A stretch of DNA of 64,000 nt from Tanytarsus gracilentus. Its lineage: Eukaryota > Arthropoda > Insecta > Diptera > Chironomidae. The notes under the pieces were generated by a model that saw nothing but the letters and a program-made list of their open reading frames with translations, ran no database searches and had not been told where the DNA came from. Below are positions 1 to 12,413 of the stretch, in pieces (the first letter of the stretch is position 1; every line of letters starts with the position of its first letter). A program made the translations under genes and the position numbers. The stretch spans positions 4,796,501 to 4,860,500 of the forward strand of contig JAXRKN010000045.1 of assembly GCA_038502055.1 (NCBI GenBank), read 5' to 3'.

Positions 1-476
1 GAAGTTTATCAGGACAAACTAAATCGAATGCTTACCAATTGCTTCGATAATTATCCGCTGCAAAAGGACTAATTGAAATTTTAAAGTGTTAAAGATAAAG
101 CAAAGAAATGTGAATGTGGATGAAAATTTCAACATGTGGACACGAAGAAAATTTCACGTTAAATTTTAAATATTATTTTCTTTATACTCAAAATATTTTA
201 ATAACTTTTTTCTGTCCATACGTGTGAAAATTAAGCATCCACAACTCTTTATTCTTCCCTCATGTGACATTTACTACAATTCACTCTTTTTTATACAAAT
301 ACACATAGAAATAAAAGAATTGAGCTAATAAAATGAATCTCATTACTTAGTTGTACAAATATATGTGATTTACGAAATAAAAGCGCTTATTTGACAATCA
401 GCATCTGCGTAGTAAACAAAAAAATTAAGGGTATGTTAAAGCAATTTGCACTTCCTGATGACTGAATCGTATGACC
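1..476. other. Non-coding flank downstream of the colmedin gene
   Basis: AT-rich sequence beyond the stop codon of the minus-strand colmedin gene. It probably contains that gene's 3' UTR. I see no convincing coding exon; only short chance open frames are present. Confidence 0.5.
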
Positions 477-3400
477 CTAATTGCTTTTGTCATGATATAC
501 GTCAACGCCGCCTTGCAAGTTGTGAATATTTGACACGCTGTCATGATCTGTCGTATGATTGTGACCAATTTCGTGCGAACGCACTGGATAAAGCAGAGAA
601 TTTCCCTTGTCCCAGGTGTACAATTCTTTTGTTTTATGATTATAGCCGATGGTTGTCGTCTTTCGGAAGGGATTTGTGAAGCTTAACGTCACATCCAAGA
701 GCTTCAGGGTGTATAAATCTAAAGCCAGGCGTATCTTTGTGTTTCGCTCCGTTGCTGAATCAATTGCGTATAAAACACCGCAAGCTATAAACATCTAGAA
801 GAGTTAAGAGAAGTCGCTTACATTTAGATTGCTATAAAAAAGAGCCCAATGATCTATCGAGGGATGGACATTCATTTATATAAACTTTAATTAATCATCA
901 ACTGCACTCGATAGAAATAAAACAAAAGCAAACTTACTTCTCCAACCTGTTCGTCATGCACATGGAAGAAAAATAAATTGAGCGCAAAAAAATGAAAGAA
1001 AGAAAAAATCAATTATCTCTGTATGGCAATTGTGATGTGCTTGCTCTCCTCACATATCCACCTGGCACGTACCTTATGATGATTAATACTAATATTAAGG
1101 CTGTACATTGCTTCGAGCGTTACCGGATTCAGCATCGAAATGATTGTGTGATTTGAATTTGCCGTGGAATAAATCACCCAAAATCCATTTTCATCCACAT
1201 TAAAGTCGACAAGATTATATTCCGTCGTGTAGAGATAGTTTGTGTTGTTTGCTGTGGCAAAATCTAGCTCTCTCATGCCTGTGGAAGTTAAGTAAATAGA
1301 AAAATGAGCATCGAATGACAATGCAATAAATTTATGGGCGAGAGCAATGTTCGCTATTAATAATCGATGCTAACCTGCTTGTTTATCCGCTGCCAAATCG
1401 TATTTCACTATTTTCGGCTCGTCCCTTCGATAGTAATAGAAGAATCCGTTGTAGACAACATGTGCATTTCCCTGGAGGATGAAAATATTGTAAAGGACTT
1501 AGTAACAATAGAGACACGTGTGCACTTCCATTAAAAAGCTTTTAAAAGCTTTGGCCATTAAAATTACAGAGAAACCTACAAATACTCAAATGACTAAACT
1601 TTACTTGCATTCCATCGGGCTTTACTTTCTCTCACCTATCTCTCGCTCGTCTCAGTGCACGTTTTAATAATAGATGAAATAATTGAATTACCTTGAATGG
1701 AAATTGCATTCTATAGACTTTCGATGGCACATTGTTCTTGTACGTCGCTCGACTTGCATATTCAAATAATTGAAAGCCATCGTTTTCTCTTGTTGCCCAA
1801 ATCTTCTCGGACATTGCTTCGTCTCTCGCTCCTGCATCTCTCATCCATGAGCCATAATTCTGATCCATGTATTTAATGTAAACTGGCTTGCCAACAACAT
1901 AAAGAGCACACTCTGTGATTTAGATGCGAGAGAAAGAAATTGTTATCAAGAAAGGTTATGTTCATATATTTTATAGCTGTATAAATACAATGTTTTGTAT
2001 TGCATATGCCTGGAGGGCAATTTCGAGCTTTTTGCTATAGTAAACTAAAGTTTGTATTTAAATAGTTCAGATGCATTTGAATACAACTAAAAAGATGGAA
2101 CATGTTGAAATTGAAAATTCAGGAATCGATTTTTCTTCTTCTAAGATTTCTTTTATCTTTGACCCATTAAAAATCTACACACCTGAACTCCGACTCGAAA
2201 GTCCAGCATAACTTTTATTTCCGGCCAATTTAACTTCCAAATTGCCGCCCACTAAATCGTAAAGTGATATGACTGCTTCAGTACATTTAAGTTCTCTGCT
2301 TGAGAGAGTTGAAAAGAAATTAAAGAAAATTGATTTTCGCTTCAAGGCAATAAATGCTTAAATGTTACTTTGTATCGGTACATTCCGGACAAATTTGTGT
2401 TGGTCCACAAATATCTTCTATCGACTCTCGTTCCGGCACTTTTGCTCCAAACACAACTGGAGGTGTTTCGGAATTTCCTCGTATGATGTATGGTGTTTTT
2501 TCTACATATAATATATAAAGTAGATTTAATAGGATTCACTCGATAAAGCATTAAATTGGCTTTGAAATCTTACCCTGTACATGAAAGACAGCTCTCGCAA
2601 TCCCCATCTCATTTTTACTCAAGCTATATGAGAAAGAATTCGTACTATAATGTTGAAGAGTTTGGAAGTGTACATACCAGTGATACTCTCCATAATCATG
2701 TACACGTATATTTGTGATATTAAGTCGCATTACCGATTTATATCTGCAATCATACATACGCAAGCGAGAGATAGAAATGTGAAAGGAAAATCTCAAATAG
2801 TTTAAAATCAGCTTACATCTCGCTGTGTGTAGTTTCTATAATGTATTTTCCGTCGTTAGCATTTTGCTCAATAAGTCGACTCTCGGGAATTTTCTCCCAC
2901 CACCGAATTGGCTGAGGAAAAGCTTCGATCTAAAGGGAGAGAGATAGAATTTATAAAGAATCCGTGTTTATAACAACATCGTTGGAGTTGAATATCAAAA
3001 GCATCATGAAACTGAGTGCTGTGAAGAGAAAATGCAATGTTGAATGAAAAATAGTCTTGCTTCGAGTATGAAATTACTAATTCACAAAAATTAAAGTATT
3101 TTTTTTGTAACCGTAAAATTCATCACGCAAAAAAATTTAAAAAAATGTTTCAAAACCCACACGTGGGTGTTGCCGCGTAACCCACTTGTAACAGATCAGT
3201 GTTTGAAAATCAAGTGCATAAAAAATGAGTTTAAGTCAATCCGAACACTTTGGCTGTCCGTGGCAGTCCTGTTCAACCATTCCTCAAAAATCGTCTATGT
3301 CATTAGATTCCTGCTCCAATTACGAGTTCAACGATACCCATGAAGTCATAGTTCTGAAAAATGGACATTTTGGCTGTCCGTGGCACTACTGGCCGGTCTT

Positions 3401-6400
3401 GATTAGCATTTAACAAAAATCATCTATGTCAATAGATTCCTGGTCCAATCACGAGTTCAACGATACCCATGAAGCCATAGTTCTGAAAAATGGACATTAT
3501 GGCTGTCCGTGGCACTACTGGCCGTCCATGATGGACATTCATCAAAAATCATCAATGCCATTCGATTCCTGGTCCAATTACGAGTTCAACGAGATACATG
3601 AAGCCATAGTTCTGAAAAATGGACATTTTGGCTGTCCGTGGCACTGCTGGCCGGCCATGATGGACATTCCTCAAAAATCATCTATATCAATCGATTCCTG
3701 GTCCAATCACGAGTTCAACGATACCCATGAAGCCATAGTTCTGAAAAATGGACATTTTGGCTGTCTGTGGCACGACCATAGGTCACGACTCGAAAAATCA
3801 TGTATGTCAATCGATTCCTGGTCAAGTTACGAATCAATGCCAATCGATTTCTGGTCCAATCAGGAGTTCAACGATACCCATGAAGCCATATAAGAGAAAA
3901 TTTGTATAAAAAATGGACGTTATGGCCGTCCATGGCACGACCATAGGTCATGACTCAAAAAATAGTCAGTGCCTGCACATATAGACCCTAAGAGCTACCA
4001 TCTGGCGAAAACTAGAAGTCTCTAGCTGGTCCAGGGACCGAGATCTCGCTTGTGCAGACGGACGGACAGACGGACGGACGGACGGACGGACGGAATCACG
4101 AGCATATAAGCGTTACACCACTTTGTGGGTTACGCTAAAAATAAAATATGTTTTATTTAATTTAAATTTGAGACTTGCGAGTATTTAATTCAAATTTAAG
4201 TTTATGGTGAGTTTAATAAGAATTTCACCATACTCAAGTTTTACAACATCTTTAAATTTTGCTATTTTTTAAAATTTAAAATTTATTTTGAAAATCTTTA
4301 ATTCATTTCGTAAATTTTAAATCCAAATGTCACTGCATACAATGTAAAAAAAAGAGATTCTACAATCTCAGCGAGATGATTTATCGATCAACAATTTATT
4401 ACTTTTCCTAATACATGTATTTTTTTATTCAACTGACAAAGGATCAATAAATAACGTGGGTGCATTTTTTTTATTGGAATGGCGTTACTTTTTAACGCCA
4501 ATTCAGCACTCTCGTCTTTAAAAAAAAAAAAAAAAAAATGTATGCATGTTGACTTAATCTCACATTCATGAATGCATGGAGGGAAAAATTTATTTGAATT
4601 TCATTACGCAACACTCATTTCCAGATGATGCTTGCCTCTCATTTCATTTCCGCTTTAAGATAAGTGGATTGAATTTTTAGAAGCATTTTCTGCCATATGC
4701 AGACAATTGTCTTAAGATAATCTTAAATTTATGTTAATTAAATTCCCTTTAAAGTGTTTTACGAATATGTTTTGTATGGAAATTTTATCGCTCAACAAAT
4801 TGCTAAGATTCAATCTGTTATTCTTACCTCGCATTCGAGTGTGGCTGTTGATCCAATATCGGCATAAATTACTTGGGCTTTCACTTGAATCATTGGCGCA
4901 ACTGGAAAATTGAAAAGCGGTAAATGAGGTTAAATAAACCCCGAGAAATCAATCACGATGTTGTGTGATTTAAAGCGACAGATTTTGAAGAAGAAAAGAT
5001 TCAAAAACTCACAGCGAATGAGCTTAAAGTTATTGCTTCAATTTTGTAAAATTCAATTTTCTATAAAAGTGGAACCCTTTTTAAAAATTGACACTAACCG
5101 CAAAAAAATTGCTCGTCCATGACAATAAATTTCACTTTATATAAAAATTTAATTTCCCACTACATAAATAACATGAAACTCACAATAAACGTCGAGCTGA
5201 AAGGTTTGATTGACCGGAAAAGGAATTCCATTATCGGCAATGCACACATAGACTCCCATGTGAACACGATTAACCTTTGTGATGTTGAGCGTATGACCAG
5301 GCATCGAGGTTGCTTCCCACGCTCCAATTGCAATCGTCTTGCCGTCCTCTCGCAGCCATTCAACATTCGGCGGAGGAAATCCATTAGCGGGACACCGCAA
5401 TCTCAAATGTTCACCCTCACGCACAACAATTATTCGTGGTTTGTTTTTATCCGTTCCCATAAACTCGGAAGCTGTTCATAAAAATTTCAGATGTAATTAA
5501 GGGAATGATTTATCATCACACATTCACATACTTGCAACAATGGTGGGTGGAATGAGTAAATCATTCGAAAATGTGCCGTTTACTTTCACCTTCCACAAGT
5601 TCACTCCCGGCACTCCTGGTGTGCCTTGAAGTTTTTAATTGTTCGAGAAGAAAATTTTATTATTAGCTTTTATGGAATTTGGCAATTGTTCAATAAATGA
5701 CAAGTTTTTAGATTTATAGAAAGGGTTCGGAAATAAAATTTAAATGATTTAAAATGTTTTATGAAAGTTTAAATTCAACTTTTTACAAGAGTGAACTAGT
5801 TTTTAAATCTATTTTATTAATTGTTTAGTTACGGAAATTGACACACTTTATAAACAAAAATTTTCCTGGAATTTCAAAAAATCCAAGAATTTATACCAAT
5901 AGGGATGGACCATTCAATTACTGCTGAACAACTCACCATCTTTGCCTGGTTTGCCGGTTCTTCCTTTCGGGCCTTGTAAACCTTAAGAAAGTAAAAATAA
6001 TTTAATTATTCAGATCCAATTTCAAAGTTCAAACGTTAAAGCTGTTCATGAAGTATTTTCGGTCTTCCGAGAATCGAAATTTCGAACGCGAGGACCTTTT
6101 TCACTTGAAAATCTCATATTTAATTTCATCAAAGCGCTAAATGTGAAATGTAAGTGAATTTTAAGCTCATCACAAAACTTCTTTCTGTTTAGCGATGATA
6201 GACGGAGGGTGAGAGACGAGAGTACTTTCAGGAATATTATGCTAAGTAAATAGCATGGCAATTTGTATGATAACTTCCCTTTCCTCTCAAGCACATTCTC
6301 AAAACTTGTTTATAGGAAACGAGACAATTTATTTACGAAATCTTCTCGACTCGACTTTTGAGTAAATGAAAAAGTCAATAAATGTAATTTGAGAGAGTGT

Positions 6401-8640
6401 TTTCTGTCATTTTAACAAATTGGATTGTGTATTAGCATTTTTATGAGATAAAAGTATCACCTCTTATTCCTTGAATGCCTTGTGGCCCGAGCGGCCTAAA
6501 CAAGAAAAAAATTGATTAATTTTGTAATTAAGAGAAGTGTCAATTAATACCCAGAGGGACCTTGTAATCCATCTCTGCCGTGCTTTCCATCCGATCCATC
6601 TTTGCCTAAATTAATAAAAATGATTCGCTCTATTAAGTAATTAACGAGCTTTCTCTCTCGAGCGTTTATGATGAGATTTAAAATTGTTTTATTTTTGGAA
6701 CGTGATTGAGAGATTTAATTTACCGTCTTTTCCGGGAATGCCATCAGCTCCTAGAGTCGTTTTTTTTGAGTGTCAATTACATTTTTAATTACTTTTTAAA
6801 ATTATTTTACCAGATCGTCCGGGAACACCTGAATAAATAAATTTTAAAGTTAAGAAAACTGAAAAATTGAAAATATTTCAAAAATCACCGTCAAGTCCGG
6901 GCTCTCCTGGAACGCCTGAATAAATTTAAAAAATTAAAAAAGTGAAAAATTAAAAATATTTCATAAATTACCATCTCTTCCGTCCAATCCAGGACTTCCA
7001 GGAAAACCAACTTCACCTTTTGGGCCACGCATGCCGGTTTTACCCTCTCTTCCTGGCGGCCCAACTGCACCTGCACGAGTGTCAATAAAAAATCAATTTC
7101 AACTCAATTATTAAAAATTCAATAAATTTTATTACCAGGTGGGCAGTAATTTTTTGCTGCCTTACAATATCCTGTGACAGCTTCATACTGCACGAGTCGA
7201 GCGAGATAGAAGAGCGGAAAATTGAAAAGTTAACAATGAACTCTGTCAATATTTGAAAATTGTCCTATCATTCGACGATGATAGAGCATGATACTGTAAA
7301 TTAAGTGTCTATGAAGCTTGAAACTGTTGAACGTACAAATCTCGGGAGAAAATGAACTTTCACAAATCATGAATAATGTGACGTGAAATTTATGACGAAA
7401 ATTATTAGCGTAATTTGAAAAAGTTTTTTGCACGTTTGGGGTGAGTTTAAAAATTATGAAAATCTAAATTATTTTTTTTTAAGATAATTTTTGTGATGAA
7501 AAAAGTGACACGCTCTTTTAAAAAAGCTCACCGGTATCCGACAATATTGCGTTAGCCACGTCCACTCATCACCATTAGCAGGTCCTTTTCCAGTCTTTTT
7601 AACAAACCCAGCATCTCTCTGCTCCAACTCGGAGCGCATTTTGGGTTCAAAAAATTCAACCTCAACCCTCGGATCTGCGTTAAAATTTATTTCTTCTTTA
7701 TTATCATATATTAAACTTAGCCACAATAACGTACCATCATTCTGATCATTATACTCATCGTACTCATCAATTAAGCTATTTGTATCGCGCTTTAATCGCT
7801 GATTTTTCAGCGGAATTTTTTCTGCTGAGTGATAATTGGGGTGATTTAATGCTAAATGATTGGCAATTTTTCTCTCGTTTTGTACATTTTGGTGGGAATC
7901 TTGATCTCGATTATTAATGTCATTATTTACAAAAGTTTGATAAGGCATTTCATGATGAAGTTTTGTGGCGAAGCTGAAAATTTTTTGGATTCAAAATTTT
8001 GTTTTATTTTTTGAAAAAATTTTTAAAAATATTTAAGAATTTTAAATTTTAAAATGTCATTAAAAAAATTTAAATATCTTAAAAAGACGTTAAAATATTA
8101 TTCAAAATTAAGAGTTCTCACAAATTTCTCACCCGTGAGATCATAAAAATATTTTTTAATTAGCATCACATGAGGGATCATAAATGAGAAAAATTTTCAG
8201 GGAGATTTTGATGTAAAAATCTTGTTAGATTCTCCTCTCGCTTTTACGACAATTGTTTACGAGTTAATGGAGCACGTAACGAGCTTTTTAAACACGTTAT
8301 GATAGAACCCGTGCTTGCGTGTTAATTATTTTGTAAAGTCACATAAAAGAAAATTTTCAGAAGGAGAATAAATTAAATGCACTCACCCGGTGTTTTTAGC
8401 GTTTGTGTAGAAATCCTTTTTTGCAGTCAAGTGCTGAACTTTATACTTATTTAATGCATGCTGATGTTGGTGGTGGTAAAAAATTAGACAAAATGCTATC
8501 ACAATTGTTAAGAGAAGATATGAAACACAGAAAAGCGCACTAATGTGCTTGATGGCAAATCTGTTTTGTAGATTACAACAACATTCATTACATCCGACAT
8601 GTTTTGTACATAATTTAGATTTATCCTCATCCGACTTCAT
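477..8640 (-). CDS. Colmedin/gliomedin-like type II membrane protein (collagen + Ig + olfactomedin)
   Basis: Predicted cell-surface or shed matrix protein of 921 residues. Coding exons in transcription order: 8640-8387, 7973-7735, 7674-7532, 7187-7136, 7070-6972, 6915-6889, 6828-6811, 6750-6724, 6605-6551, 6495-6461, 5981-5937, 5624-5532, 5471-5184, 4901-4828, 2929-2817, 2743-2678, 2623-2574, 2501-2369, 2295-2183, 1912-1692, 1471-1375, 1278-1073, 794-477. All 23 join in frame. The short N-terminus is Cys-rich and is followed by one membrane helix (about 34-55) without a signal peptide, so type II topology. Gly-X-Y collagen runs from about 230 to 345. Two Ig-like domains follow (about 365-565, with YVC and YHC second cysteines). 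A Cys linker (CGPTQICPECTDTK) leads into an olfactomedin domain (about 604-921) with CALYVVGKP and YNHKTKELYTWDKG motifs. This order matches colmedins such as C. elegans UNC-122 and insect relatives; gliomedin lacks the Ig domains. The nervous-system role is inferred from the family. Confidence 0.9.
3225..3896 (+). repeat. 129-bp tandem repeat, open in one frame (43-residue period)
   Basis: The marker GAGTTCAACGA recurs at 3324, 3453, 3582 and 3711, exactly 129 bp apart. A fifth copy at 3864 follows a 153-bp spacing created by an inserted partial unit. Because 129 is a multiple of three, one frame reads through all copies from ATG 3225 to a stop at about 3893. The only in-frame break is a single TAA at 3411-3413. 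Each encoded unit carries a Cys/Trp/His motif such as GHFGCPWHYWP and a segment SIDSWSNHEFNDTHEA. There is no signal peptide, no membrane helix and no dibasic site. A second motif, TGGCACGACCATAGGTCA, occurs at about 3769 and 3933. Whether any protein is made is unknown. Confidence 0.7.
4057..4094. repeat. GACG tetranucleotide microsatellite
   Basis: About nine copies of GACG, with one GACA interruption, lie near the right end of the element. Such tracts often occur near the ends of insect mobile elements. Confidence 0.8.
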
Positions 8641-10466
8641 TGTGCCGCCAACAGCTTCATATATTCCACTCCGTGTTTTTGTTTTAAAAAGTTTTTTTAT
8701 TGCTCTTTGCTCATTTCACCGTAATTAAAATTTATGTTTTTTTTCCACAAGTGCAAAATAAAATTTTCACTCGATTCTCTGAACGTGAAAAATACGAAAT
8801 AAATTGAAAATTAACAATCCACAAGCATTCACACATTTATTTTATATTTAATCAGGATAAAATTATTTTTCAATATTTTGCTGCCACTCTCGACCGCACT
8901 CGAGCTTATTATTTAAAGGATCTCTTCATACACACGATATAATCCTCTTGATTGTGAATGAATTTTTTATGAAATTTACAGCCGCATGCAATGAAAACTC
9001 TCAGTTTATATAAATGCACTGCAAGTCACCATAAAAAATCCTCTTTTCAGTCGCTCGCTGTTAAATAATATTTTCATGGAGTTTGTTCGTATGTTTAGGG
9101 TAAATTTTTTATGCTTTTTTTATTAAAGTTTTTTAACAAAAAAAATTATTAAAATTTTTAATTCTTTCAATTTTTGTTAAAAATATTTAAATTGTTCACT
9201 CTCAATTTTCTGTCCATCAAACTCGATTAAATTTTTCTCTCAGCTTTTAAATTAATAAAAAATTAATTAACGCTCACTTTTAATAAATTTCAATCTGAAA
9301 TTTTATACAAGCTCACTTTTCGAGATTTAATTAAATTACGAATTTTATTTTATTAAGCTTTCTCTGTTATTTCTTGCTGTTAGGGATTAAAGTAACATTT
9401 TAATGACCATTTTCCCGAAGGATTTTAAATTTAATTAAGAGTGAAGCAAACACATTAAGAGAATTTTCTAGCAATGAAATTTTATTAAAAGAAAACATTT
9501 TTATCTTAAATTTTTTTTACTTTGAACTTTAATATTTTCTTTTATTACCGAACCGTAATCTCAAAAGCACATCCGATGTGTCTAAAATCCAAACTCAAAC
9601 TGACTGAAAATAAATTTTTGCCACGAACCAAAAAGAAAATTTTCCTCTCTGGAAAATTCTCAAATGAGAGAAAATGAGAAAATTCCTTCGAAAGCACGTG
9701 CTCGACATGTGTTTTGAGATGATTTTTATGAATGAATATTTCAACAGGTGCTAAAATATTCTCAGAGAACTTTTGGGTTGTGCGAGAGAATCTCAATAAA
9801 AATCAACTTGAATGATTTGTTATCGTAAAGATATCTTTTCTTTGTTATGCTAAACAGTTTGATGAGGACGACTTTAGGGGGGTTGAATAATTGGAAGATA
9901 AGAAGAGGACAGTCGTCAGTGTATTAAGAAGAAAAATTTGAATAATTGAAAGGGTTTCGTAAACGAGGAAATAAAAAATTACTTTGAAGACGAAAAAGTT
10001 GGAGAGGAAGGAAGCTTAAGGGCAATTTTTGAATGAGGGTTAAGAAATCATGAAGTTTAGGATTTAAATTATTTCTTTTTAAAAATATAACCTGAAGGGA
10101 TTTGTGAAAATCGAGCATCAAATTATAAAATTACTTGAGAATTTTCGAATTTTAATTTCTTCTTTTAATTTAAATATTTTTCAAGCGATTTCATCGAAGA
10201 TTTTGTTTTATTCCTGGAATTTCATTACATCAACTTTTAAGTCTCTGTCGTTTTCAATCTGCTTCCGGCTTGTAGACATGAGATGTTTTAAGAATTTCTC
10301 TTCTGTACCACCAAAAGCATACAACATTATAATTTTTTTAACCTTTCCGTAAAATTTTTCTTATCGATGATTTAAAAATCCTGAAATTTATTTTATTTTA
10401 ATGAGAGATTTTAGAAAAATTAAAAATTTAAATTTTTATTCAATTTTTATGTATTTAAAATAATTA
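8641..10466. other. Intergenic region upstream of colmedin
   Basis: A 1.8-kb AT-rich stretch between the colmedin start and the 3' end of the first amine-oxidase gene. Short open frames here have no splice support or recognisable domains. It should contain the colmedin promoter. Confidence 0.6.
9005..9017 (-). promoter_or_regulatory. Possible TATA box for colmedin
   Basis: On the minus strand the sequence reads TTTATATAAAC, about 370 bp before the colmedin ATG. It is the best TATA-like match in the upstream region. Given the AT-richness it could be chance. Confidence 0.2.
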
Positions 10467-11955
10467 TCAATTGTTCACAATCTCCACAGCAGCTCTATAC
10501 CCACTCAACACAGCACCATGAGCATAACTTGGAAATTTATCATCCGTCGCTTCGCCAGCAAAATGCAAAAAACTTTTTCCATTTGATTTTTTGATCGGTT
10601 TCGCAAGTTCATCGGAATTGACCTTTGATTTCTCTAAATCATAACTCAAAAATGAGTAAGAGCCTTGAAAAAATTTATCTGTCAGCCATTTGGTTCGAGT
10701 CATGTACGAAGGTTTCGGTAATTTTCTACCCAAAAATTTCTCCAACATCCACATGCAATCTTCAATAATTCTTTGATCGCTTAAAGTTTCAAAAGTTCTC
10801 GTTAAATTTCCAGCATAAAAAGCTTCGAGGAGATTAGGATAGGCATCAACTTTTGAGAATGACGTGATGCCCAAAAGCCAAGCTCTATTGCTCAATAAAA
10901 CTTCCTTCTTGTCTGCCTCCGTCCACAAAAAAGAATATGAAAGAAAATCTGAATTTTGATCGGGCCAAAATGGTTTGTAGAATTCGAGAAAAATCTTTCC
11001 AAGCGTTCCAAATCCGTACTTTTGTATTGCGATAATCTTTTGCGATGGCAAACTCGGCGTGAACATTGTTTTGTGTTGAGCTTTTAAGACTCCAAGAGAA
11101 ACTGTAACTATCACATTGTCGGCTCGATATGTTGATCCGTCAGCGCACTTAACAATTGTTTTATCGTTTGGCGATTCCGAATATTTTATGTTAACAACTT
11201 CCTTGTTGAGTTGAATTTTGCTATCGACATTTAAAATTTTTTTTGGATCGGGGAGTTTTTTCTGAAATAAATTCCCAAAAAAAAAATCAAGAGATGGACA
11301 TTTAAAAAAATTCAAAAATTACCGTAATAAAATCGAAAACTGTCGCAAATCCATTGTCCTTCCATGTCACATCTTGATTTCCTTTTGCATTGTCATAATC
11401 GGCATTGAGCTTACCCGACAACTCAAACCAAGAAGAACTTCCATAAAATCCATTAACCTGCTTTTGTGCGTCAACCAACATCATTTTAGCAATTTCTTTA
11501 TTGACATTGCGGTAAGCGATTGATTGCAGAGCTTTTGTGTATCTTTCGACAATGAAATGTCCAAATGAACCATTGTATTTTTTTGCTGCCGTCCAAGATT
11601 CATCAACAAGCTCATCAATTAATGCTTGAATTTTAAAGCATTGATTTTGATTTGGTAAAGCACCGGTTGAAGACAAGTACATTGCATCGATGTCGTCAAA
11701 GGGACTGGAACCGAGATCAACGTGTTTATTTACCATTTCCCAAATCAAATTTTCCTTTTCTCCGTGAATCCATTGAGCACCGAGATCCAGCTTGTGTCCA
11801 GCGCTGCCATAATCAATTGTATAAACACGACCCCCAGTTCTGTTTAATGCTTCTAAAATGACAATGTTTGTGAATCCATTTTCCATCAGTCGAGCAGCAG
11901 CTGCATAACCAGAGAGACCAGCGCCGATGATCACAATTTGCTTTTCTTTTTGCAT
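10467..11955 (-). CDS. FAD-dependent polyamine/spermine oxidase-like amine oxidase (array copy 1)
   Basis: Two exons, 11955-11323 and 11261-10467, give 475 residues, typical for animal spermine or N1-acetylpolyamine oxidases. The start is an ATG followed almost at once by the FAD-binding GAGLSG motif (about 10-15) and the ILEALNRTGGRV strand-loop. The flavin-contacting lysine region is GTLGKIFLEF, and the C-terminal FAD motif is HFAGEAT followed by HGAVLSGYRAA. The family oxidises polyamines to an aminoaldehyde and H2O2, in cytosol or peroxisome. The C-terminus (IVNN) is not a peroxisomal signal, and no signal peptide is seen. The two neighbouring paralogues have an intron at the same place. 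The exact substrate cannot be read from the sequence. Confidence 0.9.
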
Positions 11956-12413
11956 TTTTACAAATTGAATTGTTGAAAAAATCTAGAATTTTTTAGAGTG
12001 TTTGAATATCGTTAGTGAATCAAGGGTTGGAAGATTGAAATTTAATTTTAAAAATTCAAGAGAATGAAATAATTTAAAAATGCGTTAAAATCTCAAAAAA
12101 AATTTAAACTAAATATTTTTAAATTTTCATGATTCCATTCCCTTTTTTCAAACACTACCAAAAAAACTAAAAATAATTTTTTAAACCACATGTTGCTGCC
12201 ACAACTATCAAAAACAAACTATAGCTGTGTAATTATTTAGTCGTTGCTAAAGTATTAAAAGAACAAATTTTTGTCGTGTTTGTAATTTTCAACATGTAGA
12301 ACATTGATTAATGTCGTTCATAAATGATAATCGAAGTTTATTGAAGTTTATGAAAATTTATTTAAAGTTATAAATTAAAAATCTCGCTAATTATTTTCTA
12401 CATAAATTTTAAT
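11956..12413. other. Spacer between amine-oxidase copies 1 and 2
   Basis: AT-rich spacer of 458 bp. It must hold the promoter of copy 1 and the 3' end of copy 2. No coding potential or clear motif is visible. Confidence 0.6.

Larger units (their letters stand above)
3175..4135 (+). mobile_element. Non-autonomous transposon-like element with short terminal inverted repeats
   Basis: The sequence GCGTAACCCAC at 3175-3185 is exactly inverted as GTGGGTTACGC at 4125-4135. Between these ends lie a 129-bp tandem array, a unique tail and a GACG microsatellite. No transposase is seen. The flanks show no clear target-site duplication, so the true ends and class remain uncertain. It sits in a colmedin intron, in the opposite orientation if its open frame is taken as sense. 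Confidence 0.5.
2930..4827. other. Largest intron of the colmedin gene, carrying a mobile element
   Basis: This 1898-bp intron lies between the two exons that encode the second Ig domain. It is by far the longest intron of a gene whose other introns are mostly under 500 bp. The excess is largely explained by the repeat element at about 3175-4135. Near 4480-4500 an 8-bp-stem hairpin (TGGCGTTA/TAACGCCA) is followed by an A-run at about 4519-4538. Nothing else recognisable. Confidence 0.7.

Noticed and set aside
3225..3893. Neuropeptide precursor with repeated peptides
   Set aside because: Repeats are regular, but there is no signal peptide, no Lys-Arg cleavage sites and no amidation Gly-Lys/Arg. 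The position inside an intron, with transposon-like ends, fits a mobile repeat better.
4519..4538. Poly(A) tail of a retroposon
   Set aside because: The A-run follows only a small hairpin; no SINE promoter boxes, LINE sequence or target duplication was found.
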